Shown here piece by piece: positions 33,989 through 43,828 of a stretch of 64,000 bases of DNA. The stretch spans positions 54,396 to 118,395 of the forward strand of contig MNTL01000051.1 in NCBI GenBank assembly GCA_001916965.1. Reading direction: 5' to 3'. The stretch comes from Roseburia sp. CAG:10041_57. Lineage in GTDB: Bacteria; Bacillota; Clostridia; Lachnospirales; Lachnospiraceae. The notes below the pieces were generated by a model. That model saw only the letters and a list, made by a program, of their open reading frames with translations. It was not told the origin of the DNA and ran no database searches. The translations under genes and the position numbers were made by a program. Positions within the stretch are counted from its first letter, which is position 1. Every line of letters begins with the position of its first letter.

Positions 33989-35765
33989 ATATGACATTGA
34001 CGAAGTGATGGAAGATAAATTTGACATCAATCAGTTAAAAAGGCTTTTTACCTATGTGCGCCCTTATAAAGGGCAACTGGCACTTGCCTTATTCCTGATG
34101 CTTTCCTCTTCAGCACTGACTATGCTCTTTCCTACTTTCATCATGAAAATCATGGATGAATACATACCAGCCGGAAACATTCATGCCATTGTACAGATTA
34201 CTATCATAACAGTTGTTATTATTCTGTATTCCTGCATCTGCATCCGCTGGAAGATACGAATTACCAGCCGCATTGGACAGGAGATTGTCCACCAGCTCAG
34301 AAGTGATATCTTCTGCCATTTGCAGGAGCTGCCTTTCTCATACTACGATGAAAGACCTCATGGCAAAATCCAGGTCAGAGTGGTAAATTATGTAAACAGT
34401 CTGAGTGATCTGTTGTCAAATGGTATCATCAATACGATTACAGATATGTGCAACCTGATTTTTATTCTGATTTTTATGCTGACACTTCATGTAAGACTGA
34501 CCTTGATCTGTCTGTGTGGCCTTCCCATTCTTGCTGCAGTCATTATTGCTGTGAAGAAGAAACAGCGCAGTGCCTGGCAGATACAGAGTAATAAGCAGTC
34601 CAACCTGACGGCATATATTGCAGAAAGTATCAATGGTATCCGTGTCACCCAATCCTTTGTCCGTGAAAATGAGAATACTTCTATCTTCAACAGGTTAAGC
34701 GGCAATTATCGTGATGCCTGGATGCGTGCAGTCAAATACAACTTCCTGATGTGGCCTTGTATAGATTCCATCTCTACAGTAACAACTGCTATTATATATG
34801 TAGTCGGTATCAGCTGGATATCAGGAGAACTATATGGAGTTACAGTAGGTGTACTGATTGCCTTCTCCTCCTATATCTCCAGATTCTGGGAACCTATTAA
34901 TACACTGGCTTCTTTCTATAATTCCCTGCTGACTGCCATTGCTTATCTGGAGAGAATCTTTGAAACAATTGATGAACCGGTCAATGTCAAGGATGCCCCT
35001 GATGCAGTTCCAATGCCACCAATCAAGGGGGAAGTGCGCTTCCAGAATGTATGCTTCAGCTATGAAGACGGTGTACAGATTCTGAACAATGTGAACTTTA
35101 CTGCCAAGCCTGGTGATACCTATGCTATTGTAGGACCTACAGGCGCCGGTAAATCCACAATTGTAAATCTGATCAGCCGATTCTACAATGTTGACTCCGG
35201 TACAATTACCATTGATGGTACGGATATCTCCAAGGTAACTCTCTCATCCCTGCGTAAGCAGATGGGTATTATGATGCAGGACAGCTTCATTTTCTCCGGC
35301 ACGATCATGGATAACATCCGTTATGGTAATCTGAATGCTACTGATGAAGAAGTCATTGCCGCTGCCAAGACAGTATGTGCACATGATTTCATTATGGATA
35401 TGGAAGACGGTTATCAGACGCAGGTCAATGAACGAGGCAGCCGCCTCTCTGCCGGTCAGAGACAGCTTATCAGCTTCGCAAGAGCCCTGTTGGAGAACCC
35501 GGCTATCCTGATACTGGATGAAGCCACTTCCAGTATTGATACAGAAACTGAGATTTTATTACAGAAGGGCTTGAATAAATTACTGGAAGGACGTACTTCC
35601 TTTATCATTGCCCACAGATTATCTACGATTAAAAATGCCAACTGCATTATGTATGTAGACAAGGGAAATATCCTGGAGAAGGGTACTCACGAAGAACTCC
35701 TTGCAAAACAAGGAGAATATTATAAATTATTCATGTCCCAGTACGATTTCCTGAATCAGAATTAA
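33975..35765 (+). CDS. ABC exporter subunit with consensus nucleotide site
   Basis: 596 aa, partner of the preceding gene. It has the exporter-type membrane domain and an ATPase domain with Walker A GPTGAGKST, Walker B LILDEATSSID with catalytic Glu, switch IIAHRLS and a variant signature LSAGQRQL. In the heterodimer its Walker motifs pair with the canonical LSGGQ of the partner, giving one competent site. The start at 33975 lies inside the end of the first gene after AAAGGAGG, so translation is coupled. Confidence 0.94.
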   Translation: MARNKYDIDEVMEDKFDINQLKRLFTYVRPYKGQLALALFLMLSSSALTMLFPTFIMKIMDEYIPAGNIHAIVQITIITVVIILYSCICIRWKIRITSRIGQEIVHQLRSDIFCHLQELPFSYYDERPHGKIQVRVVNYVNSLSDLLSNGIINTITDMCNLIFILIFMLTLHVRLTLICLCGLPILAAVIIAVKKKQRSAWQIQSNKQSNLTAYIAESINGIRVTQSFVRENENTSIFNRLSGNYRDAWMRAVKYNFLMWPCIDSISTVTTAIIYVVGISWISGELYGVTVGVLIAFSSYISRFWEPINTLASFYNSLLTAIAYLERIFETIDEPVNVKDAPDAVPMPPIKGEVRFQNVCFSYEDGVQILNNVNFTAKPGDTYAIVGPTGAGKSTIVNLISRFYNVDSGTITIDGTDISKVTLSSLRKQMGIMMQDSFIFSGTIMDNIRYGNLNATDEEVIAAAKTVCAHDFIMDMEDGYQTQVNERGSRLSAGQRQLISFARALLENPAILILDEATSSIDTETEILLQKGLNKLLEGRTSFIIAHRLSTIKNANCIMYVDKGNILEKGTHEELLAKQGEYYKLFMSQYDFLNQN

Positions 35766-35784
35766 TTAACCTTAAACCTAACAC

Positions 35785-35830
35785 AAAAATCCATGGTCAT
35801 TCAAATGTGTGGACGACCATGGATTTTTTA
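35785..35830 (+). terminator. Terminator of the ABC exporter operon
   Basis: AATCCATGGTC/GACCATGGATT stem, 16-nt loop, then six T's. It also lies just beyond the stop codon of the minus-strand DUF4250 gene and can serve both. Confidence 0.8.
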
Positions 35831-35846
35831 TCACTTGTTTATGTTT

Positions 35847-36020
35847 TTATACGAACTGATTTCTCTCTGCATCATAATGATAATCAATAGATGCAAGCTT
35901 CTCTGTAATCTCTTTCTCGTCTGCATCCAGATCCTCACACAGTGCATCCAGGCTGCTATAGAAGTCACGCAGCTTCAGATTCACAAAGCTTAATAACATT
36001 ACCGGGTCTTTTGGTATCAT
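35847..36020 (-). CDS. DUF4250 small protein
   Basis: A 57-aa protein beginning MIPKDPVMLLSFVNLKLRDF and continuing YSSLDALCEDLDADEKEITEK with an ending IDYHYDAERNQF. This is the DUF4250 family, which I associate with Lachnospiraceae and other Clostridia. It is helical and acidic, and its function is unknown. AGGAGGAAGAGAAAG lies directly upstream of the ATG. It starts 16 bp after the stop codon of the DNA polymerase delta gene and is likely the end of that operon. It is shorter than common ORF cut-offs and easily missed. Confidence 0.88.
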   Translation of the reverse strand: MIPKDPVMLLSFVNLKLRDFYSSLDALCEDLDADEKEITEKLASIDYHYDAERNQFV

Positions 36021-36036
36021 CTTTCTCTTCCTCCTG

Positions 36037-37017
36037 TTAATTGCTAAGTCCTACTATAATTAATTCTACACTCATAAGATCACTCATTCTACCGGTTTTT
36101 ACATCTTCATCCGCCTGTACACATTCACTGACGGCTTCCATCAGCTGTTCCTGTTTAAAACGCATAGCCTGTGGAATATATTTCTTTTTCAGGAAATAGG
36201 CATTCAATCCAGTCTTCTGGGCTATGGTATTATCGTCATACCCTTTCGCTTTCATTTCCCTTACCTGCAACAGAATGTTGAACTGTCTGGCTATTAGCGC
36301 AAGTATCTTGAGTGGAGCTTCTTTTAATGCTAATAAGTCATAATACAAATCCAGTGCCTGCTTCTGTTTCTTATCTGCCACTGCTTCCACCATATCAAAT
36401 ATCTTATTCTGCACTCTTACAGTGCACAGTTCTTCCACATCCTTTGCCGTAATGCCTTCTTCTTCATACTTATAACATATTAATTTCTCAACTTCATGGC
36501 GGATATTCTCCATATCTGTACCGGTTCTGTCCAGCAGAAGATTCAGTGCATCCGGGGTAATCAACTTATTTTCCTTCTTGAGCAGTCCCATGATCCACTT
36601 CTTCAAGGTATTCTCATCCTGTACATCACAGACTGCTGCATAACCATTAGACGACACTGCTTTAAAGAGCTTGCTTCGCTTATCTACCTCTTCTTCAACA
36701 AATATCATATAAGTAGTTTCAGGAATATGTTTGAGAAAATCAACCATTTTCTCATTTCCCGTCTTCATCCAGCCGCTGTTTTCAATTACGATCACTCTGC
36801 GCTCTGCAAAAAAGGGCATAGTCCCTGCCATGTCTACAACTTCATTCACATTGATGTCTTTTCCTGCATAGATGCTACAGTTCATCGTATCATCCGGTGA
36901 CACCAACGCACATTTCAGTTTATCACGATACTGCTTACGCAGATAAGCTTCTTCTCCATATAACAGGTATACATGGCTGAATGTTCCCTCTTTGATATCC
37001 TGTATGACTCTCTTCAT
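36037..37017 (-). CDS. holA: DNA polymerase III delta subunit
   Basis: A 326-aa clamp-loader subunit that opens the beta clamp. The N-terminal domain shows HVYLLYGEEAYLRKQYRDKL (a degenerate P-loop region typical of HolA), then RRVIVIENSGWMK and a C-terminal collar domain (VMALIARQFNILLQVREMKAKG-like segment at about 245-275). The length is typical. It lies downstream of comEC, as often seen in Firmicutes, and is followed by DUF4250. The ribosome site is GGAGG, 14 nt upstream with an extra ATG in the gap. Confidence 0.93.
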   Translation of the reverse strand: MKRVIQDIKEGTFSHVYLLYGEEAYLRKQYRDKLKCALVSPDDTMNCSIYAGKDINVNEVVDMAGTMPFFAERRVIVIENSGWMKTGNEKMVDFLKHIPETTYMIFVEEEVDKRSKLFKAVSSNGYAAVCDVQDENTLKKWIMGLLKKENKLITPDALNLLLDRTGTDMENIRHEVEKLICYKYEEEGITAKDVEELCTVRVQNKIFDMVEAVADKKQKQALDLYYDLLALKEAPLKILALIARQFNILLQVREMKAKGYDDNTIAQKTGLNAYFLKKKYIPQAMRFKQEQLMEAVSECVQADEDVKTGRMSDLMSVELIIVGLSN

Positions 37018-37110
37018 CGCCCCACCATGCCTCCTGTTAAAGTTTCACTGTTTTTGCCAGCAATATTATCTTATCATAGTTACTCATCTTTTGCCATATA
37101 TCTCAGATTT

Positions 37111-39330
37111 TCATTTTGAAAGTGCCATTATGTGTTTTTTCATCTTTAACTGGCTACCAGAAACAGTCAGCATAACTGCCCCGCTTTCATCTGTTCTATA
37201 TACTGTTGTTCCAACCTGCCGCAATCGTTCCAATACTTCCGTATGAGGATGTCCATAACTGTTATTCTCTCCACAGGAGATCACTGCTATATCAGGTTGC
37301 AGCTGATTCAGCAAAAGCTCAGAATTAGAGTATCGTGAACCATGATGCGCCACCTTATAGTAATGACATTTCCAGTCTGATGGTAATGTCCTAGCCACTG
37401 CCATCTCTCCATCTTCTGTCACATCCCCGGTAAACAGCGCATGGAATCCGCAATATTCCAGCTTCATCACCAGCGAATATCCATTACGGTCCTGTGCCTG
37501 ATATTCTGCCTCGGGATGCAGGATCTGTAATCTCATTTTTCCCGCTTCCATATAGTCGCCACTTTTTACATGACGCAGGGGGACTTTCTGCTCTTTACAC
37601 AATTCTCTTAGTGCTTCATATTTCTCATCCTTCTTTGCCGCCTGTGCAATGACGACCTGTTCTATCCGGATTCCCTGCGGGTTCTCCAACAGCTCCCTCA
37701 CACCAGATATATGGTCTTCGTCCAGATGTGTCAGAAATACAGCATCTAATCTATCTGTACCCGTATATTTCAGAAATGGGACCAGGGTGTACCGGGCAAG
37801 CTTACTCTCCGAAGTGGAACCACCGTCAATCAGATAATGTTCTCCCTTATCCGTCTCCAGCCAGATGCCATCCCCCTGTCCTACATCCATCACGGTTATT
37901 TCCAGCTTCCCATAGGTTCTATGCGTCAGCATTATAACCGCTGCAAGAATCCAGGTCATTTTTAACCAGTATGGCATGAGCAGTGTTCTCTCTTTCTTCA
38001 GATACTGATGGATTACATACAGTAATATTATAACAATATAAAAAATCACGATTCTCCACACGGCTGGTCTTCCCACAATCCAGGTCGAGCCGGGTAGCTT
38101 CAATGAGCCTTCACACAACAAATCAAATCCCTGCAATATCAAATGGCAGCCCTGCGCCGCCAGATAGGCGGTTCCACGCATGAATCCCCAGGAGAAAGCC
38201 CCGAAGCCTATACAAACCAGCCCCAAAATCATGACTATTCCCATTGCAGGAATAATCAACAGATTCAGCAGAAATGAATAGATTGGGAACTCATAATAAA
38301 ACCACAGCATGATAGGAAAATGTACTGTAAAAACAGCGAATCCACCTGCTAACCCCTCACGTATCTTTGTTAATCTCTTATATATCCATGCTTTATCTCC
38401 CATTCCTTTAAATGACATCTGTGTCATGTCTGTTTTTATCACATCCAGCATACAGCCGATTCCAAGAATTGCCCCAAAAGACAGGAGAAATCCTGCATGA
38501 TACAGGTATAGTGGCTGTTCCAGCAATACGCCTGCTGCCGCAAGTGCCAAAGCTGTCAGCATATCATAAGTTCTATGCAGAAGCTGCGCCCCCATCTTTA
38601 ATGCAAACATGAAGATGGCACGATATGCAGAAGTACTCATTCCAACCATATCCCCATACAACAGCATCAGAATGATTGCAACAACTGAACACAGCCAGCC
38701 CGGTATCTGCAATCTTCGCAAGGCTTCATACAATCCCATGCCAAGAATCGTAATATGTACCCCTGATATAGCCAGCACATGTGCAATCCCACTTTTCTGA
38801 TAGAGCTGCTTCTTTTCGGTATCCAGCTCCTGCTTATTCCCCAGCAGAACTGCCTTCATAACGGCTGCATCCTGTTCTTCCATGCACTGTTCCAATATTC
38901 TCTCCAATTGTCTGCGCAGACGATAAAGAGACTCCCGATAGAAGCTGTATTGCCCGCTTTGTGTCAGGAGTCTCCCATTTTTCATCTGATAGTATACCCT
39001 CTGCACTCTATAGTATTCTCTCTGGTCAAAGCCGCCTGGATTTCTGCTCTGTCTGAAATTCATTGCTTTCCCCTGGACTGTTACCACACTGCCAAGCTTC
39101 GGTTCTGTTACATCTGACATGTAACACAGAAATCCCTCTTTGTCCTTGTCCTCAAGATATAGAATCAGATTACCATCTTTATATTCCTTTGCCGTAACAA
39201 TGCCCTGTCTGGTCACAACCTGTCCTTCCTGTTCCTCAGATAAGGCATGCTCCTGCATCGGCTGTATGTGAAGCATTATAAAAACAGCGGCCACAAATGC
39301 CATACATACTAAGCATAGTGGTCTTCTCAT
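37111..39330 (-). CDS. comEC: ComEC/Rec2 DNA-uptake channel protein
   Basis: 739 aa. An N-terminal OB-like domain (residues 45-120) is followed by the Competence membrane domain with many helices (HVLAISGVHITILGMGLYEAL; ALAAAGVLLEQPLYLYHAGFLLSFGAILGI) and a metallo-beta-lactamase domain at the C-terminus (FLTHLDEDHISGV, FTGDVTEDGE, KVAHHGSRYSN) thought to degrade the non-transported strand. All metal motifs look intact. It is 94 bp upstream of holA on the same strand. The partner ComEA is encoded 3.3 kb away, not adjacent. Confidence 0.93.
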   Translation of the reverse strand: MRRPLCLVCMAFVAAVFIMLHIQPMQEHALSEEQEGQVVTRQGIVTAKEYKDGNLILYLEDKDKEGFLCYMSDVTEPKLGSVVTVQGKAMNFRQSRNPGGFDQREYYRVQRVYYQMKNGRLLTQSGQYSFYRESLYRLRRQLERILEQCMEEQDAAVMKAVLLGNKQELDTEKKQLYQKSGIAHVLAISGVHITILGMGLYEALRRLQIPGWLCSVVAIILMLLYGDMVGMSTSAYRAIFMFALKMGAQLLHRTYDMLTALALAAAGVLLEQPLYLYHAGFLLSFGAILGIGCMLDVIKTDMTQMSFKGMGDKAWIYKRLTKIREGLAGGFAVFTVHFPIMLWFYYEFPIYSFLLNLLIIPAMGIVMILGLVCIGFGAFSWGFMRGTAYLAAQGCHLILQGFDLLCEGSLKLPGSTWIVGRPAVWRIVIFYIVIILLYVIHQYLKKERTLLMPYWLKMTWILAAVIMLTHRTYGKLEITVMDVGQGDGIWLETDKGEHYLIDGGSTSESKLARYTLVPFLKYTGTDRLDAVFLTHLDEDHISGVRELLENPQGIRIEQVVIAQAAKKDEKYEALRELCKEQKVPLRHVKSGDYMEAGKMRLQILHPEAEYQAQDRNGYSLVMKLEYCGFHALFTGDVTEDGEMAVARTLPSDWKCHYYKVAHHGSRYSNSELLLNQLQPDIAVISCGENNSYGHPHTEVLERLRQVGTTVYRTDESGAVMLTVSGSQLKMKKHIMALSK

Positions 39331-39397
39331 TTATTCTTCCTTTTCTATTATTATGACTTTTGCATGATACCAACGGATTGTTCCGCACTACGTGGTA

Positions 39398-40324
39398 TCA
39401 TTGTAATAATTGCAGATTTCTTTCAAAGATTGTAGTCAGATTATATTTATCACGGAACTTTACATCCTTCTTACCATCTATGGATATCTGCACTTTATTG
39501 ATATTACTTAATTCTACCAGTGAATTAGTGATCGAATATATCGTGACATCACTGGTTACCTGATTTACAGGCGTCAGGAATGCACTGTCCAGGTTGACAT
39601 AACATATTCCATCTTTTACCGTCACACCAAGAAGCTTCGTGTCCGGATTAATTGTCGGATAGGATTCATCATTGGCAGGTCCTGCAATCAGCTGTTCCAC
39701 AACAAGCTTCTCCATGGAAATATTGGACACATCAATGTTATGCACCAGCTCCCTGTTAATTGGAATCAGCCCATCTCCGGTCTCATTAGCAAAATACAGG
39801 CGAATCGTTACCTTTTCATAGGAATTCATCTGCTCGCCCTCGTTATCAACGAACATATCTGCTGTCATGATTCCAAGCGGATTGCCCGCCATATCCATAA
39901 GCGGCTCTCCGGCTATTGTAATCATCACATACCCAACATCCGGTATCTGTGTGAGACTGCGCACCACCGCTGCTCTAGTCAAAACTTCTGTCGTTTTGGA
40001 CAATTCTTTGTATTTTTCTCCTAAGGAGACTGTAACCTGCCCTCCATCCAGTGAATAATTGATGATATTAATTCCACCGGACAGAGTCGCCTTTAACTCT
40101 TTATTCTCAGGAACCGAGCACAATAAAGTCAGAACCTCAACTATCATTTCCTTGGTTGTGGTTCCTTCCAGATAATGCTGTTCTGTTACAATCTTAGTCT
40201 CACTCTTGTTCAGGTAAGATATCTCTACCGGAGTGCCTTCCTGCTCCTTCTTCGCACACCCACCCAAACATATGATACATACCGCCATGATAAGCAGCCA
40301 TATCATATTCTTTCTTGTATTCAT
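39398..40324 (-). CDS. GerMN-domain lipoprotein
   Basis: 308 aa. A lipoprotein signal ends in CLGGCAKK. Two GerMN (sporulation/germination) domains follow, about residues 45-165 and 185-300 (VTVSLGEKYKEL...AAVVRSLTQIPDVGYVMITI; VTIRLYFANETGDG...VEQLIAGP...VYVNLDSAFL-like). GerM of B. subtilis acts in the engulfment and channel apparatus, but GerMN proteins also accompany two-component systems. Here it is the third gene after the response regulator and kinase (21 bp after the kinase), so a cell-envelope role tied to that system is likely. Confidence 0.85.
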   Translation of the reverse strand: MNTRKNMIWLLIMAVCIICLGGCAKKEQEGTPVEISYLNKSETKIVTEQHYLEGTTTKEMIVEVLTLLCSVPENKELKATLSGGINIINYSLDGGQVTVSLGEKYKELSKTTEVLTRAAVVRSLTQIPDVGYVMITIAGEPLMDMAGNPLGIMTADMFVDNEGEQMNSYEKVTIRLYFANETGDGLIPINRELVHNIDVSNISMEKLVVEQLIAGPANDESYPTINPDTKLLGVTVKDGICYVNLDSAFLTPVNQVTSDVTIYSITNSLVELSNINKVQISIDGKKDVKFRDKYNLTTIFERNLQLLQ

Positions 40325-40345
40325 ACGCTCTGTGCCTTTCCTGTT

Positions 40346-41845
40346 TTATACGGGAGCAATGTAGGATAATGGAAGCTTCACTGTAAAAGTAGTCCCTACA
40401 CCTTCCTCACTTGTTACATTAACAGAACCTCTATGCATGAGAATGGCACTCCTGGTAATAGCAAGTCCCAGTCCGGTTCCTCCTATTTCACGGGAATGTG
40501 ATTTATCTACCCTGTAAAAGCGCTCATAAATATGCTCTATGGATTCCTGCGGAATGCCAATTCCTGAATCTGACACCTCTACGGTAAAGTATTGATGATC
40601 TGCATCCAGAATAACCTTCACCCATCCACCATCTACGTTGTATTTGATTGCATTTTCCACAAGATTGGATAATGCCAAGGTAAGCTTCACCTCATCCACC
40701 TCTGCATTGACCTTGCGTCTGCTCTCAAATACAAGCTTCACATTCGCCCTAGCTGCAATAGGTCCCAGCCGCTTCAGCAACAATTCCAGTAAAGCATTGA
40801 TATCCATAGGCTCTACATTCATATCTGCTGAAGTCCTGGTCATCTTCACCAGTGCCAGAAGATCCGTAATGATCTTATTCTCACGGTCTATCTCATCCGC
40901 AATATCCGTCATAAATTCACGATACAGCTCTGCGGGTACATCCTCCTGTGCAAGCAGGGAATCCGCCAGCACCTTCATGGATGCCAGAGGAGTCTTTAGC
41001 TCATGGGACACATTGGAAACAAATTCCTGTCTGGAATCATCCAGTACCTTCATTCTTCCAAGCATCTGATTAAAAGCGTCACCAATATGCTCTGTCTCGA
41101 TATATTCTGTTACATGGATCTCTTCATCCGTAAATCCGTTCTTTACCTCATTGATAGATTCTGTTATCTTTTCAAATGGTTTCAGTACATATCTGCTCAG
41201 GAAAAAGGCAATGCCAAACATCAATACCACTACCAAAATCTCTATAATATATGCCCGGCTCTGAAGATACTCATAGCTGGTAACAATTGAATCTGTTGAC
41301 ACACTCGTAATCATAATACCCGTTATTTTAGATGTATTATTACTTAATACATTACTTTTTACCGGACTTGTACCGGATTGCTTCTCTTCAATAGGGACTA
41401 CGATCTCAATGTAGTTATTGCCCGCCATATGAGAAGAACTGCCTTCTCCTTTGAAGCAGCGGATAATATCTTCACTGATCAGCAGCTTCCCTTCACTGAT
41501 TCCGTAAGTATCTTTTATGATCTTGAAATTACCATCTACAATTAGCACGCGTCCGTCATATAGATTAGACAACTGCGCCAGCTCTGCATTCACTACTTCA
41601 TTACTGCTGTCCAGCAGATAATTATAAGTCAGCAGATGATCCGCAATGATCTTAACCTGCGTCAGTACTTCATTCACTCTGGTATTGACGGCATTTGCCA
41701 TATATCGTTCCCGTATTCCCAGATACATGATAATTCCTGGAATGCTGCCCGCAATAAGAATGATTAGAAAGATTCTGAATCGCAGACTCCTGAATACTTT
41801 ATTTTCTCTGATTTTGTTCCAAATCTTCGACACTTGTATATCCAT
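40346..41845 (-). CDS. Sensor histidine kinase (WalK/PhoR-like)
   Basis: 499 aa. Two membrane helices (about 22-42 and 198-216) bracket an extracytoplasmic sensor. A HAMP domain follows (about 217-270), then HisKA with SNVSHELKTPLASM (phospho-His281) and HATPase_c with LSNLVENAIKYN (N box), VSDSGIGIPQESI and GGTGLGLAI (G2). It pairs with the response regulator encoded 49 bp upstream. The start is uncertain between ATG 41845, which abuts the AAAGG site, and GTG five codons later. Confidence 0.92.
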   Translation of the reverse strand: MDIQVSKIWNKIRENKVFRSLRFRIFLIILIAGSIPGIIMYLGIRERYMANAVNTRVNEVLTQVKIIADHLLTYNYLLDSSNEVVNAELAQLSNLYDGRVLIVDGNFKIIKDTYGISEGKLLISEDIIRCFKGEGSSSHMAGNNYIEIVVPIEEKQSGTSPVKSNVLSNNTSKITGIMITSVSTDSIVTSYEYLQSRAYIIEILVVVLMFGIAFFLSRYVLKPFEKITESINEVKNGFTDEEIHVTEYIETEHIGDAFNQMLGRMKVLDDSRQEFVSNVSHELKTPLASMKVLADSLLAQEDVPAELYREFMTDIADEIDRENKIITDLLALVKMTRTSADMNVEPMDINALLELLLKRLGPIAARANVKLVFESRRKVNAEVDEVKLTLALSNLVENAIKYNVDGGWVKVILDADHQYFTVEVSDSGIGIPQESIEHIYERFYRVDKSHSREIGGTGLGLAITRSAILMHRGSVNVTSEEGVGTTFTVKLPLSYIAPV

Positions 41846-41872
41846 GCCTTTCTTCGAGCCCTATGAATTCTC

Positions 41873-41893
41873 GTAACTATTCAGAATAGTTAC
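41873..41893. repeat. Perfect 21-bp palindrome made of two MITE ends
   Basis: GTAACTATTCAGAATAGTTAC equals the left and right MITE ends joined tail to tail. It begins 2 bp beyond the response-regulator stop codon. No target duplication is visible. Confidence 0.6.
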
Positions 41894-41894
41894 T

Positions 41895-42590
41895 TTAATT
41901 TTTGTAGTAATAGCCAATGCCCCACTTCGTATGTACATACTTTGGTTCACTTGGATTGGCTTCAATCTTCTCACGCAATCTTCTGATATGCACATCCACT
42001 GTACGTACATCCCCCGGATAATCTGCTCCCCATACGAGCTTCAACAGATTCTCTCTGCTGTATACCTTATTGGGGTTCAGTACAAGAAGCTCCAGAACGT
42101 CAAATTCCTTCGTAGTCAGATTGATCTCTTTACCACAGATATAGAGTCTCTTACCCTCACAGTCAAGCTTCAGATCTCCTGTCTCTACCACCTGCTGCTG
42201 TTCTTTCTTCGTATGCTCTGACTTACCGGAGGTTCTGCGCATGATTGCCTTGATACGTGCCTTTACCTCCAGAATATTAAAAGGCTTCGTAATATAGTCA
42301 TCTGCACCGTATTCCAGACCCAGAATCTTATCCATATCATCGCCTTTTGCTGTCAACATGACAATAGGCACATCCGAGAACTCTCTTACCTGCTGGCATA
42401 CTTCCAATCCTGTTAATTTGGGAAGCATGATATCAAGCAGGATTAAATCATACTTGTTATTTTTTATTTTATCCAGTGCCTCTTCTCCATCATAGGCACA
42501 ATCCACTTCCATATCATCCTGTTCCAGGCTGAAACGGACACCCTTTACGATTAACTTCTCATCATCCACTACCAAGACTTTCTTACCCAT
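41895..42590 (-). CDS. OmpR/PhoB-family response regulator
   Basis: 231 aa. The receiver domain has the acidic pair VDDEK (residues 9-10), phospho-acceptor Asp53 (LLLDIMLPKLTG) and Lys in KPFN. The C-terminal winged helix (about 130-231) contains LTTKEFDVLELLVLNPNKVYSRENLLKLVWG...RTVDVHIRRLREKIE. It is the first gene of the RR-HK-GerMN operon. Its likeness to WalR/YycF is general; an envelope-stress or cell-wall role is inference from the GerMN partner. Confidence 0.93.
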   Translation of the reverse strand: MGKKVLVVDDEKLIVKGVRFSLEQDDMEVDCAYDGEEALDKIKNNKYDLILLDIMLPKLTGLEVCQQVREFSDVPIVMLTAKGDDMDKILGLEYGADDYITKPFNILEVKARIKAIMRRTSGKSEHTKKEQQQVVETGDLKLDCEGKRLYICGKEINLTTKEFDVLELLVLNPNKVYSRENLLKLVWGADYPGDVRTVDVHIRRLREKIEANPSEPKYVHTKWGIGYYYKN

Positions 42591-42612
42591 GTCCCTGCTC
42601 CCTCTTCGGAAT

Positions 42613-43233
42613 CTAACCGACTGTTATTTTATCCTTGATTTTCTCATACAGGCCGGCTTTAATACCTGTGACCATCTGTATGTCTTCTATCTGTGTAAAT
42701 CGTCCACACTGCTCGCGATAAGCAACGATTGCCTCTGCCCTGGACTGCCCGATTCCATTCAGCTGCATAAGCTGTGCCACATCTGCGGTGTTGATGTTCA
42801 CAAGCCCCGCTTCTTCTTCCTCATGCTGTATCTGTTGCTTCCTCTCCTGTACTTCCTGTGTTGTCAGTACAATGATCTGCTCTGCATCCTCAAGAACCTT
42901 CGCCTGATTCAGATAATAGGGGTCTGCACCTTCCGTCATTCCCCCGGCCGCTTCGATTGCCTCATAAAGCCTGCTGCCCTGCGGCAGCAGATACACGCCA
43001 CTGTCGCTGACTGCTCCGCCTACATATACACAGATCATGTCTGCTTCTTCAGGCGTCTTTGTGGAATCAATGTCTGCTTCTTCACTGACCGTGGATTCTT
43101 CTATCTCCCAGGTAAGCTCTGCATTGTAGCTCCCGCATCCACTTGCAGTCGTTACCACGCACATTATTGCTGCAATTGCTGCAGCTCTTTTTTTCAATTT
43201 TATACTTAATTCCGTATATGATAGCTTTATCAT
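42613..43233 (-). CDS. comEA: ComEA-type competence DNA receptor
   Basis: 206 aa. An N-terminal hydrophobic segment ends in SGCGSYN (possible weak lipobox). An SLBB/soluble-ligand-binding-like domain follows (ICVYVGGAVSDSGVYLLPQGSRLYEAIEAAGG) and then a double helix-hairpin-helix (VNINTADVAQLMQLNGIGQSRAEAIVAYREQCGRF...IEDIQMVTGIKAGLYEKIKDKI), which binds double-stranded DNA. With ComEC it would feed DNA uptake. The start at 43233 follows GAGG by eight bases; longer versions add residues without a hydrophobic start. It reads toward the response-regulator operon (22 bp). Confidence 0.88.
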   Translation of the reverse strand: MIKLSYTELSIKLKKRAAAIAAIMCVVTTASGCGSYNAELTWEIEESTVSEEADIDSTKTPEEADMICVYVGGAVSDSGVYLLPQGSRLYEAIEAAGGMTEGADPYYLNQAKVLEDAEQIIVLTTQEVQERKQQIQHEEEEAGLVNINTADVAQLMQLNGIGQSRAEAIVAYREQCGRFTQIEDIQMVTGIKAGLYEKIKDKITVG

Positions 43234-43342
43234 GCTCTTAACCTCTTTCTCCATGATAAAGGCCCCTCTATGCATATATAATTTATTCTATGATAATTAC
43301 CAGCCTAATACAAGTACTATTTTTTACATTTCACGCTGTTGA

Positions 43343-43774
43343 TCAATCCCATTTGAATACAACAAAGCCTGCGATTGCCACAAGCGCTCCGATTGCCTTT
43401 CTCCAGACAAAGGGCTGCTTCTCTACCCCAAACAACCCAAACAGCTCAATCAGGTAAGCAACGATGAGCTGGGCAATTACAATCAGCATAACTGCCTTGG
43501 CAGGGCCTAATGAATCCATGCTCTTAATGACTGTCAGGGTTATGAATGCCCCCATAACTCCTCCCAGCAGAAAATATTTCGGTTCTACATTGAACAGGGA
43601 ACGCATGGAGCTTCTGTCTGTAACGAGCCATGCGGCAATGCATAGTAAAAAAGCCGTGAACTGTACAAATGCGTTGGCAACCCACAGACTTGTACTCTCC
43701 GTCAGTTTGGTATTAAAGACTCCCTGTACACTCATCAATGCACCGGAAAGCATCGCAATAAAAAATCCAATCAT
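43343..43774 (-). CDS. DMT-superfamily transporter, YdcZ/DUF606 type
   Basis: 143 aa, five predicted membrane helices. Segments IGFFIAMLSGALMSVQGVFNTKLTES and YFLLGGVMGAFITLTVIKSMDSLGPAKAVMLIVIAQLIVAYLIELFGLFG are typical of the half-size DMT family, whose members work as homo- or heterodimers. The substrate is unknown. It is transcribed alone; GGAG lies upstream of the start. Confidence 0.85.
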   Translation of the reverse strand: MIGFFIAMLSGALMSVQGVFNTKLTESTSLWVANAFVQFTAFLLCIAAWLVTDRSSMRSLFNVEPKYFLLGGVMGAFITLTVIKSMDSLGPAKAVMLIVIAQLIVAYLIELFGLFGVEKQPFVWRKAIGALVAIAGFVVFKWD

Positions 43775-43828
43775 ATCAGTAACTTCTCCTTTTTCGTTTA
43801 CTCATATGATTGGATAAAATATCATTTT

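Noticed and set aside
39361..39403. Inverted repeat TGATACCA/TGGTATCA after the GerMN gene
   Set aside because: A perfect stem but a long loop and no T-tract; too weak to call a terminator and not matched elsewhere.
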